Positions 13,765-21,605 of a stretch of 39,812 bases of DNA are shown one piece after another (positions within the stretch are counted from its first letter, which is position 1; every line of letters begins with the position of its first letter). The DNA lies in assembly GCA_964348955.1 (NCBI GenBank), contig CAYGEN010000003.1:1-39812 (forward strand), written 5' to 3'. The notes beneath the pieces were generated by a model, which was not told where the DNA came from, searched no databases, and worked only from the letters and a program-made list of their open reading frames with translations. A program made the translations under genes and the position numbers. The DNA is from 2-01-FULL-51-21 sp964348955. Its GTDB lineage: Bacteria; Patescibacteriota; Minisyncoccia; Phycocordibacterales; 2-01-FULL-51-21.

Positions 13765-14829
13765 ATGCGTAAAGGATTTTTAGAAAAAATCTATCGTGCT
13801 TTTTCCCATGACATTGGGATTGACCTCGGGACGGCCAATACCTTGGTGTATTTGCGCGGTCGGGGCATTGTTATCAACGAACCATCGGTGGTGGCGGTGA
13901 ATAAAAAGACCGGACGGCTGGTGGCGGTGGGCGCACAAGCAAAAGAAATGCTCGGGCGCACGCCCCTGCATGTCATAGCCATTCGTCCCCTCGTTGACGG
14001 CGTCATTTCCGATTTTGAAACAACCGAGGAAATGCTTGCATATCTCATCAACAAAGCCCAGAGCGGTTCAAAAAAGATTTTCGGTCCGCGGGTGGTCATC
14101 GGGGTGCCTTCCGGCGTCACTAATGTGGAGACGCGCGCGGTCAGAGACGCCGCAAAAAACGCGGGGGCGCGGGAGGTACATCTCGTTGAGGAGCCGATGG
14201 CGGCCGCCATCGGCATTCGGCTTCCGATTGGCGACCCGGTCGGCAGTATGATTATCGATATCGGTGGCGGCACCGCAGACATCGCCGTCATTGCGCTTAA
14301 GGGCGTGGTGCGCTCTAAAAACGTGCGCATTGCCGGCGACCGATTAAACGCCGACATCATTTCTTACATTCGGAGTGAGTTTAAAATCCTCGTCGGCGAG
14401 CGAACCGCCGAGGAACTTAAAATCGCCGTGTGCTCGGTGCAAGGCGGGGGCGAGTCTCTTGAGGCGGCGGTGCGCGGACGCGACCTGGTGACGGGTTTGC
14501 CACGGGAGGTGATCATCACAGATACCGATATCCGCGAGGCAATTTCGCAGTCCATTGATAACCTGCTTGACTGTGTCAAAGAGGTGCTTGAAACGACGCC
14601 GCCTGAAATGCTCTCTGACATTATGCAACGCGGGGTGTTTGTCGTTGGCGGCGGCGCGCTCATCAAGGGTATGCCGGAGCTTCTTGCGGATACCTTGAAA
14701 CTACCCGTGTATGTTGCAGACGACCCACTTACGGCGGTTGTGCGCGGCACCGGTATCATATTGGAGCATTTGGAAGAGTATGAAGATGTGTTAATTGACA
14801 GCGACGATGATTTATCCCCCACGCCATAA
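13765..14829 (+). CDS. mreB: Rod-shape-determining protein MreB (second paralogue)
   Basis: This 354-residue actin homologue has an amphipathic N-terminus (MRKGFLEKIYRAFSHD), phosphate-1 IGIDLGTANTLVYL, VVIGVPSGVTNVE, phosphate-2 MIIDIGGGTADIAVIAL, adenosine motif VFVVGGGALIKGMPEL and a C-terminal GIILEHLEEYEDV tail. This is the canonical copy, followed by mreC with a 23-nt overlap, so the two are translationally coupled. AGGTG lies just before the ATG. It should organise the elongation complex with MreC, the MreD-position protein and PBP2 encoded next. Confidence 0.95.
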   Translation: MRKGFLEKIYRAFSHDIGIDLGTANTLVYLRGRGIVINEPSVVAVNKKTGRLVAVGAQAKEMLGRTPLHVIAIRPLVDGVISDFETTEEMLAYLINKAQSGSKKIFGPRVVIGVPSGVTNVETRAVRDAAKNAGAREVHLVEEPMAAAIGIRLPIGDPVGSMIIDIGGGTADIAVIALKGVVRSKNVRIAGDRLNADIISYIRSEFKILVGERTAEELKIAVCSVQGGGESLEAAVRGRDLVTGLPREVIITDTDIREAISQSIDNLLDCVKEVLETTPPEMLSDIMQRGVFVVGGGALIKGMPELLADTLKLPVYVADDPLTAVVRGTGIILEHLEEYEDVLIDSDDDLSPTP

Positions 14830-15622
14830 CCTTGCCCGCAATCCTTTCAGCAAGCTGATACTTCTTGGTCTCGGCATAGTTTTTTTATTAGGCATATTTT
14901 TATATTTTTTTGTGCCCACATTTTTCCCGGGATTATTACATCAACTGGGGCGCCCGCTGTGGCAAGCGGACAATACGGCCAGCATTGCCTTGGGGACGTT
15001 CTTTGAATCGTTTCGCGGAAAAGAATTGCTTGTTGCAAAGAACGAGAGCTTGGCGGAAGAGCTTAGCGCTTTACGGTGGCGTCTGGCGGCGCTTGAAATG
15101 CTTGAATGGGAAAATGCCGAACTTAAAGGGCTTCTCAATCGCCGAGATGAAAGAACCTCAACGCTTGCCGCCGTGTTGACGCGGCCGAATCTTTCCCCTT
15201 ACGACACGCTTATTGTTGACGCTGGCAGCGCGCAAGGAATTCACGTGGGAGACCCGGTACTCGTGGAGGGCGCGATTCAAATCGGCGCGATTGCACGCGT
15301 GTTTTCCGAAACCGCAATCGTGAAGCTCTTTTCAACGCGAGGCGAGACGATTGCCGTGCACATTGGCAGGGCGGGTATTGAAGCGGAAGCGATGGGCAGG
15401 AACGGAGGAAACTTTGAGATGAAACTTCCGCGCGAGGCGGACGTTTCGCTTGGCGACCGCGTTTTCATTCCGGGAGTCAACCCCGCGCTTCTCGGCATCG
15501 TTGAGCACATCTCACTCCAGCCCGCCGACCCCTTCGCACTTATTTTATTTAAAAGTCCCGTCAATCCGTATGAAATTCGCTACGTAGAAATTCAAACCTC
15601 TTATGCTACGTCCTCCCTTTAA
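14807..15622 (+). CDS. mreC: Rod-shape-determining protein MreC
   Basis: A 271-residue bitopic protein: a cytoplasmic stub, one transmembrane helix (~17-40), a coiled-coil (LLVAKNESLAEELSALRWRLAALEMLEWENAELKGLL, written here as residues ~73-110), then the beta-barrel MreC core (YDTLIVDAGSAQGIHVGDPV, VKLFSTRGETIAVHI, VSLGDRVFIPGVNPALLG). It links MreB filaments to the periplasmic wall enzymes. ATG 14807 lies within the end of mreB; its own end overlaps the next gene by 20 nt. Confidence 0.9.
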   Translation: MIYPPRHNLARNPFSKLILLGLGIVFLLGIFLYFFVPTFFPGLLHQLGRPLWQADNTASIALGTFFESFRGKELLVAKNESLAEELSALRWRLAALEMLEWENAELKGLLNRRDERTSTLAAVLTRPNLSPYDTLIVDAGSAQGIHVGDPVLVEGAIQIGAIARVFSETAIVKLFSTRGETIAVHIGRAGIEAEAMGRNGGNFEMKLPREADVSLGDRVFIPGVNPALLGIVEHISLQPADPFALILFKSPVNPYEIRYVEIQTSYATSSL

Positions 15623-15902
15623 CGCGCGCACCCTGCGTCTCATTGGCGCCGCCATTTTTTTTGCGGGGGTGTTTCTCTTTCCGTGGTTTGTTACGCTTGG
15701 CGTGGGCGCGTTCCTTCTCTTTCGATTTGGCGCCTATGAAGTTGTGCTCGGTGGCATCATAATGGATGCGCTCTACGCTCCACAGGAGTTTCTGCCCCTT
15801 CTGCCCTTTCTGCCCAGTCTGCCGCCTCTCATTATGACTTCCAGCCTTGCGGCGTTAGCCGCTCTCGCGTTCTTTTTACGCCGCCGGATTTTGGTAACGT
15901 AA
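15603..15902 (+). CDS. mreD: Small membrane protein in the mreD position
   Basis: A 99-residue hydrophobic protein with about three transmembrane segments (RLIGAAIFFAGVFLFPWFV, LLFRFGAYEVVLGGIIMDALY, LIMTSSLAALAALAFFL) and a basic C-terminus. MreD proteins are usually ~160 residues with five or six helices. The symbol rests on position between mreC and PBP2 and on the GGIIMDALYAP stretch, similar to MreD's G...D......G region. It may be a reduced MreD or a different small protein. It overlaps mreC and ends 10 nt before PBP2. Confidence 0.55.
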   Translation: MLRPPFNARTLRLIGAAIFFAGVFLFPWFVTLGVGAFLLFRFGAYEVVLGGIIMDALYAPQEFLPLLPFLPSLPPLIMTSSLAALAALAFFLRRRILVT

Positions 15903-15912
15903 CAACAGAAGC

Positions 15913-17637
15913 ATGCGATTTAGGAGCATTCGGACAATTATAGGTACGTCTCGGCGCAACCGCTCGCATGAAATAGAGCCGGACGAAATTTTTCTTGATG
16001 CGAGTAATTTACCGGATTTTGATGAGAGTCAATTTGAGGGGCGTTTTGAAAGGCCATTTCCGAAGTTTACCCTCGTTGCCCTGAGCGTCGTGTTTGCGCT
16101 CATCGCAAGCATTGGCATCGGAAAAGTCTGGACGCTTCAGGTAAACAATGGAAGTATATTCGCCGCGATAAGCGAGAGCAATCGCCTGCGGCATTCCATT
16201 ATATTTCCAAAACGGGGGGTCATTTACGACAGGAATGGCACGCCGCTCGCGTGGAACGAACAGGCGAGCGGAGCGAATGATTTTCCAAGCCGCCGCTATG
16301 CCGAGTTATCGGGCGTTGCGCATGTAGTTGGTTATGTCAATTATCCGCAAAAGGACAGGAGCGGCGTCTATTTTCAGGACACCTATCTTGGCAGGGACGG
16401 GGTTGAATTGGCGCTCAATGACCTCTTTGGCGGCATCAACGGACTCAAAATTGTTGAGACGAACGCGATAGGCGAAGTGCAGTCGGAAAGCGTCATTGAG
16501 CCGCCGATTGACGGGAAAAACTTGACGCTCTCAATTGACGCGCGTCTGTCGGCAGAGCTCTACAAAAATATTTCCGATACGGTGACGGAGCGCGGCTTTA
16601 AGGCGGGCGCTGGCGTCGTGATGGACGTACAGACGGGAGAAATTATTGCGCTGGTGAGCTTCCCCGAGTATCGCTCCGAAATCCTTGCGGAAGGGAAGAA
16701 CACCGAACTTATTGCGAGGTACATTACCGACGACCAAAAGCCGTTTCTTAACAGAATCGTATCCGGTTTGTATGCGCCCGGCTCTGTGGTGAAGCCATTC
16801 GTCGCGATAGGCGCGCTTGACCAGCATGTGATTGACCCATCCACTATCATTGTGAGCACTGGCTCTATCAAAGTGCCGAACCCCTATGTGCCCGGGCAAT
16901 ACAGTGTCTTCAACGACTGGAAAGCGCACGGTCCGGTTGATATGCGCCGCGCTATCGCATACTCGTCGGACGTGTATTTTTATGAAATAGGGGGAGGTTT
17001 TGAAAATCAGCGCGGACTCGGCATTCAAAACATTGCCAAATATATGAAGCTCTTCGGGATTGGCGAGGCAACGGGCGTGGATTTGCCGGGGGAAGCTGAA
17101 GGCACGGTGCCAACGCCCGCGTGGAAGGCCCGGAACTTTACCGATGCCACTTGGCGCATCGGGGATACCTACCACACCGCCATCGGGCAGTACGGTTTTC
17201 AAGTGACGCCGCTTGAAATGGTTCGCGGTATTGCGGCTATAGCTAATGGCGGCTCCCTCGTTACCCCGACCGTGGTAATGGGCAAGGTGGCGAGCACAAC
17301 CGCAATTGCCATTTCACCCGATTATTTTTCCGTCGTGCAAGAAGGTATGCGAATGGCGGTGGAGGAGGGAACGGCATCCGCGCTCTCGCTTCGGGGTGTG
17401 CGCATCGCCGCAAAAACAGGCACCGCCGAACTCGGTTCGCAGAAGCAGTATGTGAACTCATGGATTACCGGCTTTTTTCCCTACGAGTCGCCGCGCTATG
17501 CGTTTACGATTGTGATGGAGCGAGGTCCAAGCCACAACCTCGTTGGCGCTCCATACGTCGCGCGGCAATTTTTTGATTGGTTGACCGTGAACGCGCCGGA
17601 ATATTCGGCGAAAGCATCAAGTACGCCAAATCATTGA
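15913..17637 (+). CDS. mrdA: Penicillin-binding protein 2 (class B transpeptidase)
   Basis: A 574-residue class B PBP: a cytoplasmic tail (~50 residues), one transmembrane helix (~52-71), the dimerisation domain with RGVIYDRNGTPLAW, and a transpeptidase domain with Ser291-Val-Val-Lys294, Ser351-Ser-Asp353 (the SxD form typical of PBP2) and Lys501-Thr-Gly503. It cross-links peptidoglycan during elongation with MreB/MreC. No rodA (SEDS) gene is in this cluster, so its glycosyltransferase partner must be encoded elsewhere. The greA promoter overlaps its stop codon. Confidence 0.93.
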   Translation: MRFRSIRTIIGTSRRNRSHEIEPDEIFLDASNLPDFDESQFEGRFERPFPKFTLVALSVVFALIASIGIGKVWTLQVNNGSIFAAISESNRLRHSIIFPKRGVIYDRNGTPLAWNEQASGANDFPSRRYAELSGVAHVVGYVNYPQKDRSGVYFQDTYLGRDGVELALNDLFGGINGLKIVETNAIGEVQSESVIEPPIDGKNLTLSIDARLSAELYKNISDTVTERGFKAGAGVVMDVQTGEIIALVSFPEYRSEILAEGKNTELIARYITDDQKPFLNRIVSGLYAPGSVVKPFVAIGALDQHVIDPSTIIVSTGSIKVPNPYVPGQYSVFNDWKAHGPVDMRRAIAYSSDVYFYEIGGGFENQRGLGIQNIAKYMKLFGIGEATGVDLPGEAEGTVPTPAWKARNFTDATWRIGDTYHTAIGQYGFQVTPLEMVRGIAAIANGGSLVTPTVVMGKVASTTAIAISPDYFSVVQEGMRMAVEEGTASALSLRGVRIAAKTGTAELGSQKQYVNSWITGFFPYESPRYAFTIVMERGPSHNLVGAPYVARQFFDWLTVNAPEYSAKASSTPNH

Positions 17638-17661
17638 CAATAACTAACGCAGAGCTACAAT
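17634..17661 (+). promoter_or_regulatory. greA promoter
   Basis: TTGACA (17634-17639), a 16-bp spacer and TACAAT (17656-17661). The -35 overlaps the mrdA stop codon. The ~30-nt leader includes the small dyad AATGAA/TTCATT. Confidence 0.75.
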
Positions 17662-17698
17662 GAACCTTCATTAACCGCACTTATTTGAACGGTTGCCT

Positions 17699-18166
17699 AT
17701 GAGCGAAGCGCAGTCATTTCTTACCAGGGAAAAATTTAGCGAGCTCCAGCAAGAGCTCGATTATTTAAAAACGACCAGGCGAAAAGAAATCGCAGAGAAT
17801 TTGGAATACACGCGCTCCCTCGGCGACCTTTCCGAAAACGCGGAATATCAGGAAGCTCGTGAGATGCAGGCGGCGACCGAGGAACGCATCCAGCGGCTTG
17901 AAGTGATTTTGAAATCCGCAAAAATTGTCGCATACAAAAAAAGCGATACCGTGGGGCTCGGGTCAAGCGTGGTCATTCAAAAAGAGGGAGAGAAAGAGAT
18001 GCACCGCTACCATCTTGTCGGCTCGGAGGAAGCCGATATGCGCGAGAAAAAAATTTCCTATCTCTCGCCGCTCGGCGAGGCGCTCATGGGTAAGAAAAAA
18101 GACGACTCATTCACTTTCACCACCCCGAACGGAAAGATGAAATACTCCATCGTTTTAGTTGAGTAA
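17699..18166 (+). CDS. greA: Transcription elongation factor GreA
   Basis: A 155-residue Gre factor. The N-terminal coiled-coil holds ENLEYTRSLGDLSENAEYQE, with the acidic tip residues (D, E) that stimulate RNA cleavage in backtracked RNA polymerase. The C-terminal FKBP-like domain ends SPLGEALMGKKKDDSFTFTTPNGKMKY. ATG 17699 is chosen over an in-frame TTG two codons upstream. It has its own promoter and is followed 11 nt after the stop by a strongly structured RNA region. Confidence 0.94.
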   Translation: MSEAQSFLTREKFSELQQELDYLKTTRRKEIAENLEYTRSLGDLSENAEYQEAREMQAATEERIQRLEVILKSAKIVAYKKSDTVGLGSSVVIQKEGEKEMHRYHLVGSEEADMREKKISYLSPLGEALMGKKKDDSFTFTTPNGKMKYSIVLVE

Positions 18167-18177
18167 AAGCCGCTCAT

Positions 18178-18388
18178 CTATTTACTTTCAGGAACCGGAG
18201 TCCCCGCCTCTCACGAGGCGGGGACTCCTGCTACTCGCCACACAGCGCGCGCCTTTGCCGTGCTCGGCAGAGAGGAAGGCGCGCACAAAGCTCTGTGTGG
18301 CTGTGCGAGTTTCTTGAAAGTAAGTAGGTTCGCTAAGGTGAGAGAGGTACCGTTGGTCTGCGATCTGCCTGCGGCAGGCAGTTTTTTT
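18178..18388 (+). ncRNA. Candidate three-way-junction RNA with terminator
   Basis: The sequence folds into three arms. A 17-bp closing stem (18178-18194 with 18311-18327, two G.U pairs) encloses a perfect 14-bp GC-rich hairpin (18197-18228, loop TCAC). The second arm has ACTCGC (18233-18238)/GCGAGT (18305-18310), CACACAG/CTGTGTG, GCGCGCCTT (18247-18255)/AAGGCGCGC (18276-18284) and TGCCG/CGGCA. About 40 nt later comes a terminator. No 6S, SRP, tmRNA or RNase P signature was recognised. It may be the 3'UTR of greA or an independent RNA; no separate promoter was found. Pairing is seen directly, function is not. Confidence 0.55.
18365..18388 (+). terminator. Terminator ending the greA/structured-RNA transcript
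   Basis: CTGCCTG (18365-18371), a CGG loop, CAGGCAG (18375-18381) and seven T. Confidence 0.85.
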
Positions 18389-18452
18389 GGTAGATTTGTT
18401 TGCGGTGGTGTGGCGAGAAAGGTGGTAGTCACCTCGCCCTTTTCGATGCGGT

Positions 18453-18534
18453 AGAGATTAGTCAAAAATAGTGTACGACCGTACACTATTTTTGACCGAG
18501 TACCACGAGTTTCATTAGCAGAGGCGGTTGCATT
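18453..18534. repeat. Dispersed palindromic repeat, copy B
   Basis: The perfect 36-bp palindrome at 18461-18496 is identical to that of copy A at 12214-12249, with the same orientation of flanks (AGAGATTA left; GAGTACCACGAGTTTCATTA and GCAGAGGCGGTTGCATT right). It is the shorter, apparently simpler version. Confidence 0.85.
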
Positions 18535-18546
18535 AGCGATATTCAT

Positions 18547-18596
18547 CAAGGTTTAACCTCATCGTTCAATCTCATCAAAATTCAACCTTGTTTTTT
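18547..18596 (+). terminator. Weak terminator-like hairpin
   Basis: CAAGGTT pairs with AACCTTG across a 30-nt loop, followed by TTTTTT. The large loop makes it doubtful. Confidence 0.35.
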
Positions 18597-18600
18597 AAAA

Positions 18601-18690
18601 AATAAAGGTTCCTCGCGGCTATGCCCCGAGGTATTGTCGGAACTCGCTCCGCTTGTACAATCGCGCAGCAAAGCTGCGCGGTATTAACCT
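18601..18690 (+). repeat. Dispersed double-hairpin repeat, copy 1
   Basis: About 90 bp beginning AATAAAGGTT and ending GCGCGGTATTAACC, with two hairpins (CCTCG.../CGAGG and CGCGCAGC/GCTGCGCG) separated by a GGAACTCGCT(C)CGCT linker. A related copy lies on the minus strand at 36168-36255. The linker is conserved while hairpin arms and loops differ in a base-pair-preserving way. Confidence 0.75.
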
Positions 18691-18823
18691 TTGATTCGAT
18701 GGATTCGGCGGGCTCACCACAGGCTTCGACTCGGACGCTCTCGTGAGTGAGTACACTCCCACTCGCTCCTCGCTCGTCGAAATAAATTGCACCGCAACCT
18801 TTAGTTACTATAGTTACGAGTTA

Positions 18824-18875
18824 CATGAGGTGTACGAATAACTCTGCTATAGCAGAGTTATTCGTACACCTCATG
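18824..18875. repeat. Perfect 52-bp palindrome
   Basis: Two 26-bp arms without a spacer (CATGAGGTGTACGAATAACT... and reverse complement), followed by TACACCTCAT, a partial direct repeat of the arm end. There is no U-run. Its role is unknown. The rest of the 18535-18936 gap contains only repeat copy 1 and low-complexity stem-forming sequence. Confidence 0.9.
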
Positions 18876-18924
18876 TACACCTCATATTGTTTTCAGCGAT
18901 GCAATTGACGCAAAAAAATGATAT

Positions 18925-18966
18925 GAAAAAAACAAAAAGCCTCGCGCAAAAACCGGCGCGAGGCTT
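18925..18966 (-). terminator. Terminator of the gene at 18992-19480
   Basis: On the minus strand AAGCCTCGCGC pairs with GCGCGAGGCTT (8-nt loop), followed by TTTTTGTTTTTTT. A strong intrinsic terminator 26 bp after the stop codon. Confidence 0.9.
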
Positions 18967-18991
18967 GACTTGGTGTGAGGACTTTTAGAGA

Positions 18992-19480
18992 TTACCTCGG
19001 TAGGGCGGCATGGTCGGTACTTGTCGGCACCAGGCGGCGTTTCAATATTGATGTAACTGTTTTCGGCAGTCCGTCCGCCCTGATGTAGAGATAGATGTCA
19101 TAGTAATGATTTTCCCGCCCCTTCTCATTGTTGGTGACGATATTCTTTTTGTCAGCCCACCAACTGGCGTATTGTCCGCTGGCCAATTTTTCGGGCAACG
19201 ACATCAGCACCGTTAGTCTCACGGGAGCGTGTCGATTCTCTTTGCCGTCAGATTGCAAGACCGTAATCTTCTTGGCGATGACAACGACTTGACCATCTCG
19301 CATGAGCGCACTCATCCCGTTGCGAAACTCTTTCTCGGGATAAACACGGACTACGGACTGATAAAGTCGGATAAGTCGCACTCCTGCGGCAGTGTTCGGA
19401 CTCATATTTGACGGTTTTTTGCGAATCCTCCTGGCAGCACCTAGGATGAAATCGGCACAGTCTAGTTTGGCTATTGGCAC
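18992..19480 (-). CDS. Hypothetical protein, single-gene unit
   Basis: 162 residues, basic, predicted soluble, no signal peptide or recognised domain. The central part looks like alternating strands (SVVRVYPEKEFRNGM, GQVVVIAKKITVLQ, HAPVRLTVLMSLPEKL, YYDIYLYIRADGLPK). It starts with GTG (19478-19480), 5 nt after a strong SD (AAGGAGG), and ends in a strong terminator. A possible -10 TATTCT lies at 19534-19539. This layout (strong SD, own terminator) is shared with the genes at 5158, 36669/36299, 37055 and 37594 and contrasts with the leaderless core genes. Confidence 0.7.
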   Translation of the reverse strand: MPIAKLDCADFILGAARRIRKKPSNMSPNTAAGVRLIRLYQSVVRVYPEKEFRNGMSALMRDGQVVVIAKKITVLQSDGKENRHAPVRLTVLMSLPEKLASGQYASWWADKKNIVTNNEKGRENHYYDIYLYIRADGLPKTVTSILKRRLVPTSTDHAALPR

Positions 19481-19632
19481 CTTGCCCTCCTTGACATACT
19501 CTGGAATCGAAATGGATTGAAAGAACTGGCACTAGAATATCATGCATTCTGATTGAGCGCATAAAATGCAATATGCCATTTTGCGCATAGTAGATTCTGG
19601 AAGAGCGCGCGGTCATTTTTACCTCTATAATA

Positions 19633-19638
19633 TATAAT
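19633..19638 (+). promoter_or_regulatory. Probable -10 box for lysK
   Basis: Two overlapping TATAAT boxes (19626-19631 and 19633-19638) precede lysK by ~90 nt with only a poor -35. The leader contains the AGCTATAAGCTATAAACT repeat tract. Confidence 0.35.
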
Positions 19639-19675
19639 AAAACAGGCACTTTGAGCTTGAAAGGTGGAAAAAATA

Positions 19676-19716
19676 TGCAAAAAGCTTTAAGCTATAAGCT
19701 ATAAACTAAAAAGCTA
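19676..19716. repeat. AGCTTATAAGCT-type tract, copy 1
   Basis: AAAAAGCTTTAAGCTATAAG followed by CTATAAACTAAAAAGCTACC directly precedes lysK. Similar tracts occur at 22040-22096, 26350-26395 and 28309-28357. Confidence 0.6.
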
Positions 19717-19722
19717 CCACGC

Positions 19723-21312
19723 ATGTTCTGGGCAGACGCAATTACCGAGGAAATTCTCAAAGCGCGATTAGAAGCGGCTAAGGGCAGGCCGCTTGTTATT
19801 CGCGACGAGAAAACCGCCTCCGGGCGCGTGCATATCGGCTCTATGCGCGGGGTTGCCGTGCATGGGCTTATCGCCGAAGTTCTCGCCGAGCGAAATGTTC
19901 CGCATCGCTTTATCTACGAGTTCAATGATTTTGACCCCATGGACGGTCTACCGGTCTATCTTGACGAGGCGGTGTATCGCCCACACATGGGCAAACCTTT
20001 GTTTAAGGTGCCGTCGCCCAACCCGCCGTTTGAAAATTATGCGGAATGCTTTGCAAAAGAATTTGAAAAAGTCATTACCGACACGGGTTTTTATCCGGAA
20101 TTTACGCGCACCAGCGAGCTGTATCTCTCGGGAAAAATGAACGAGGTTATTCGTACCGCACTTCTGCGCGCGGACGACATCCGCCGCATCTACCAAGAGG
20201 TATCTGGTTCTGAAAAAAGTCCAACATGGCTACCGCTCTCCATTATATGCGAAAAATGCGGGAAAATCGGTACGACGAAAGTGTCGTCTTTTGATGGCGA
20301 GAAAGTGCATTATGTTTGCGAACCGAAATTGGTGGAATGGGCTGAGGGGTGCAGGTATGAAGGAGACATTTCGCCCTTTAACGGTAATGCCAAGCTCCCA
20401 TGGAAAGTGGACTGGGCGGCGAAGTTCAAGGTGCTCGGCGTTCAGGTGGAAGGTTCTGGAAAAGACCATTTTACCAAAGGCGGCGCGCGCGATGTTGCGG
20501 ACCGAATTTCGCGGGAAGTATTCAACTACGAGCCGCCATTTGACATCCATTATGAATTTTTTCTTGTCGGCGGCAAAAAAATGTCTTCATCAAAAGGGCG
20601 CGGCGCTTCTGCGAGAGAGATTGCGGACATCGTGCCGCCGGAAATTTTACGCCTTGCGCTTATCGGCAAAGAGCCGAAGCAAGCGATTGAGTTTGACCCG
20701 GACGGAGATACCGTGCCTGCATTGTTTGACCATCTTGATGCGCTGTCCCAGCACTACTTTGACGGCTTGCGCGATGACTACCATCGGCTCTTTCATTTTG
20801 CGCATCCGGTGACTCCCGAGGGGAAACGCGCAATCGTGCATGCGTTTCCGCCACGCTTCTCGCAGGTGGCGTTCATCGTGCAGATGCCGCACCTTAACTT
20901 ATTCGAGGAAGTTGAGCGATTGAAGAAAAGCGCGCTTACCGAGGACGACAAAGCTGAGGCGGAGCGCCGCGCGCGCGTGGCTCGCGCGTGGCTCGCCGCA
21001 TACGCGCCTGAAGATTTTAAGTTTGAAATTCAAAAAGAGATTCCCGAAAAGGCGCGACGCCTCTCGGCAGAGCAAAAAACGGCGCTTGCGGAATTATTAC
21101 GATATATTGAGATAACAAAAGAATTCAATGGGCAGGAGCTTCACCACAAGCTCCATGAAATTAGAAAAGAGTCGGGAATTGATGCCAAAGTTTTTTTTAG
21201 TGCGCTCTATCTCGCATTTCTCGGCAAGGACCACGGACCAAAAGCGGGGTGGTTTTTGAGCGTCTTGGAGCGGGAGTTCTTGCTCAATCGTTTACGTGAG
21301 GCAAGCGCGTAG
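19723..21312 (+). CDS. lysK: Lysyl-tRNA synthetase, class I
   Basis: A 529-residue class I (Rossmann) synthetase, unrelated to the common class II LysS. It has HIGS (37-40) for the HIGH motif, KMSSSKG (286-292) for KMSKS, four cysteines in a zinc-like array (Cys176, 179, 199, 210) and the EGSGKDHFTKGGARDVA substrate block. The C-terminal helical anticodon-binding domain ends at a GKDHGPKAGWFLSVLEREF motif typical of LysK. Class I LysRS is the archaeal form and is found patchily in bacteria, including spirochaetes and alphaproteobacteria. It stands alone, with a strong terminator. Confidence 0.95.
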   Translation: MFWADAITEEILKARLEAAKGRPLVIRDEKTASGRVHIGSMRGVAVHGLIAEVLAERNVPHRFIYEFNDFDPMDGLPVYLDEAVYRPHMGKPLFKVPSPNPPFENYAECFAKEFEKVITDTGFYPEFTRTSELYLSGKMNEVIRTALLRADDIRRIYQEVSGSEKSPTWLPLSIICEKCGKIGTTKVSSFDGEKVHYVCEPKLVEWAEGCRYEGDISPFNGNAKLPWKVDWAAKFKVLGVQVEGSGKDHFTKGGARDVADRISREVFNYEPPFDIHYEFFLVGGKKMSSSKGRGASAREIADIVPPEILRLALIGKEPKQAIEFDPDGDTVPALFDHLDALSQHYFDGLRDDYHRLFHFAHPVTPEGKRAIVHAFPPRFSQVAFIVQMPHLNLFEEVERLKKSALTEDDKAEAERRARVARAWLAAYAPEDFKFEIQKEIPEKARRLSAEQKTALAELLRYIEITKEFNGQELHHKLHEIRKESGIDAKVFFSALYLAFLGKDHGPKAGWFLSVLEREFLLNRLREASA

Positions 21313-21338
21313 ATTTTGCCACTCCGGGAGCGCTCTGC

Positions 21339-21371
21339 CCCCGCCGCCATTGATTGGCGGCGGGGTTTTTT
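21339..21371 (+). terminator. lysK terminator
   Basis: CCCCGCCGCC (21339-21348), a 7-nt loop, GGCGGCGGGG (21356-21365) and six T. Confidence 0.92.
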
Positions 21372-21413
21372 CATGGTGCAGCTCGTGGTTGTGGATAACT
21401 TCATTATGTGTGG

Positions 21414-21476
21414 TGGGAGAGGGTGGAGTATAGTAACGGAACAGTGGGAAAAAGTGGGGAATAGTGAGGAGTGGAG
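21414..21476 (+). promoter_or_regulatory. MraZ-box array upstream of mraZ
   Basis: TGGGN-like pentamers occur with a 10-bp period: TGGGA 21414, TGGAG 21424, then TGGGA 21445, TGGGG 21455, TGAGG 21465 and TGGAG 21472. MraZ of other bacteria binds direct TGGGN repeats with 5-bp spacers in its own promoter region to control the dcw operon, so autoregulation is likely. The mraZ start is 130 bp downstream. A promoter was not confidently placed between them. Confidence 0.7.
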
Positions 21477-21605
21477 ACCTTGTTATTCCAAGCGTTGATA
21501 GTCGGTGGTTTTAGCTATTGATGTCGTTTTTTTAAGATTTAAAAGAAGCGTCTATCGCATGACTGACTGACTAAATGGTCGGCAAACGGCTCATCAAACC
21601 TGCGT

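Noticed and set aside
18178..18327. 6S, SRP or tmRNA identity for the structured RNA
   Set aside because: No GGAAG/GGAA SRP loop pair in the correct context, no single long bulged hairpin as in 6S, no tRNA-like ends as in tmRNA.
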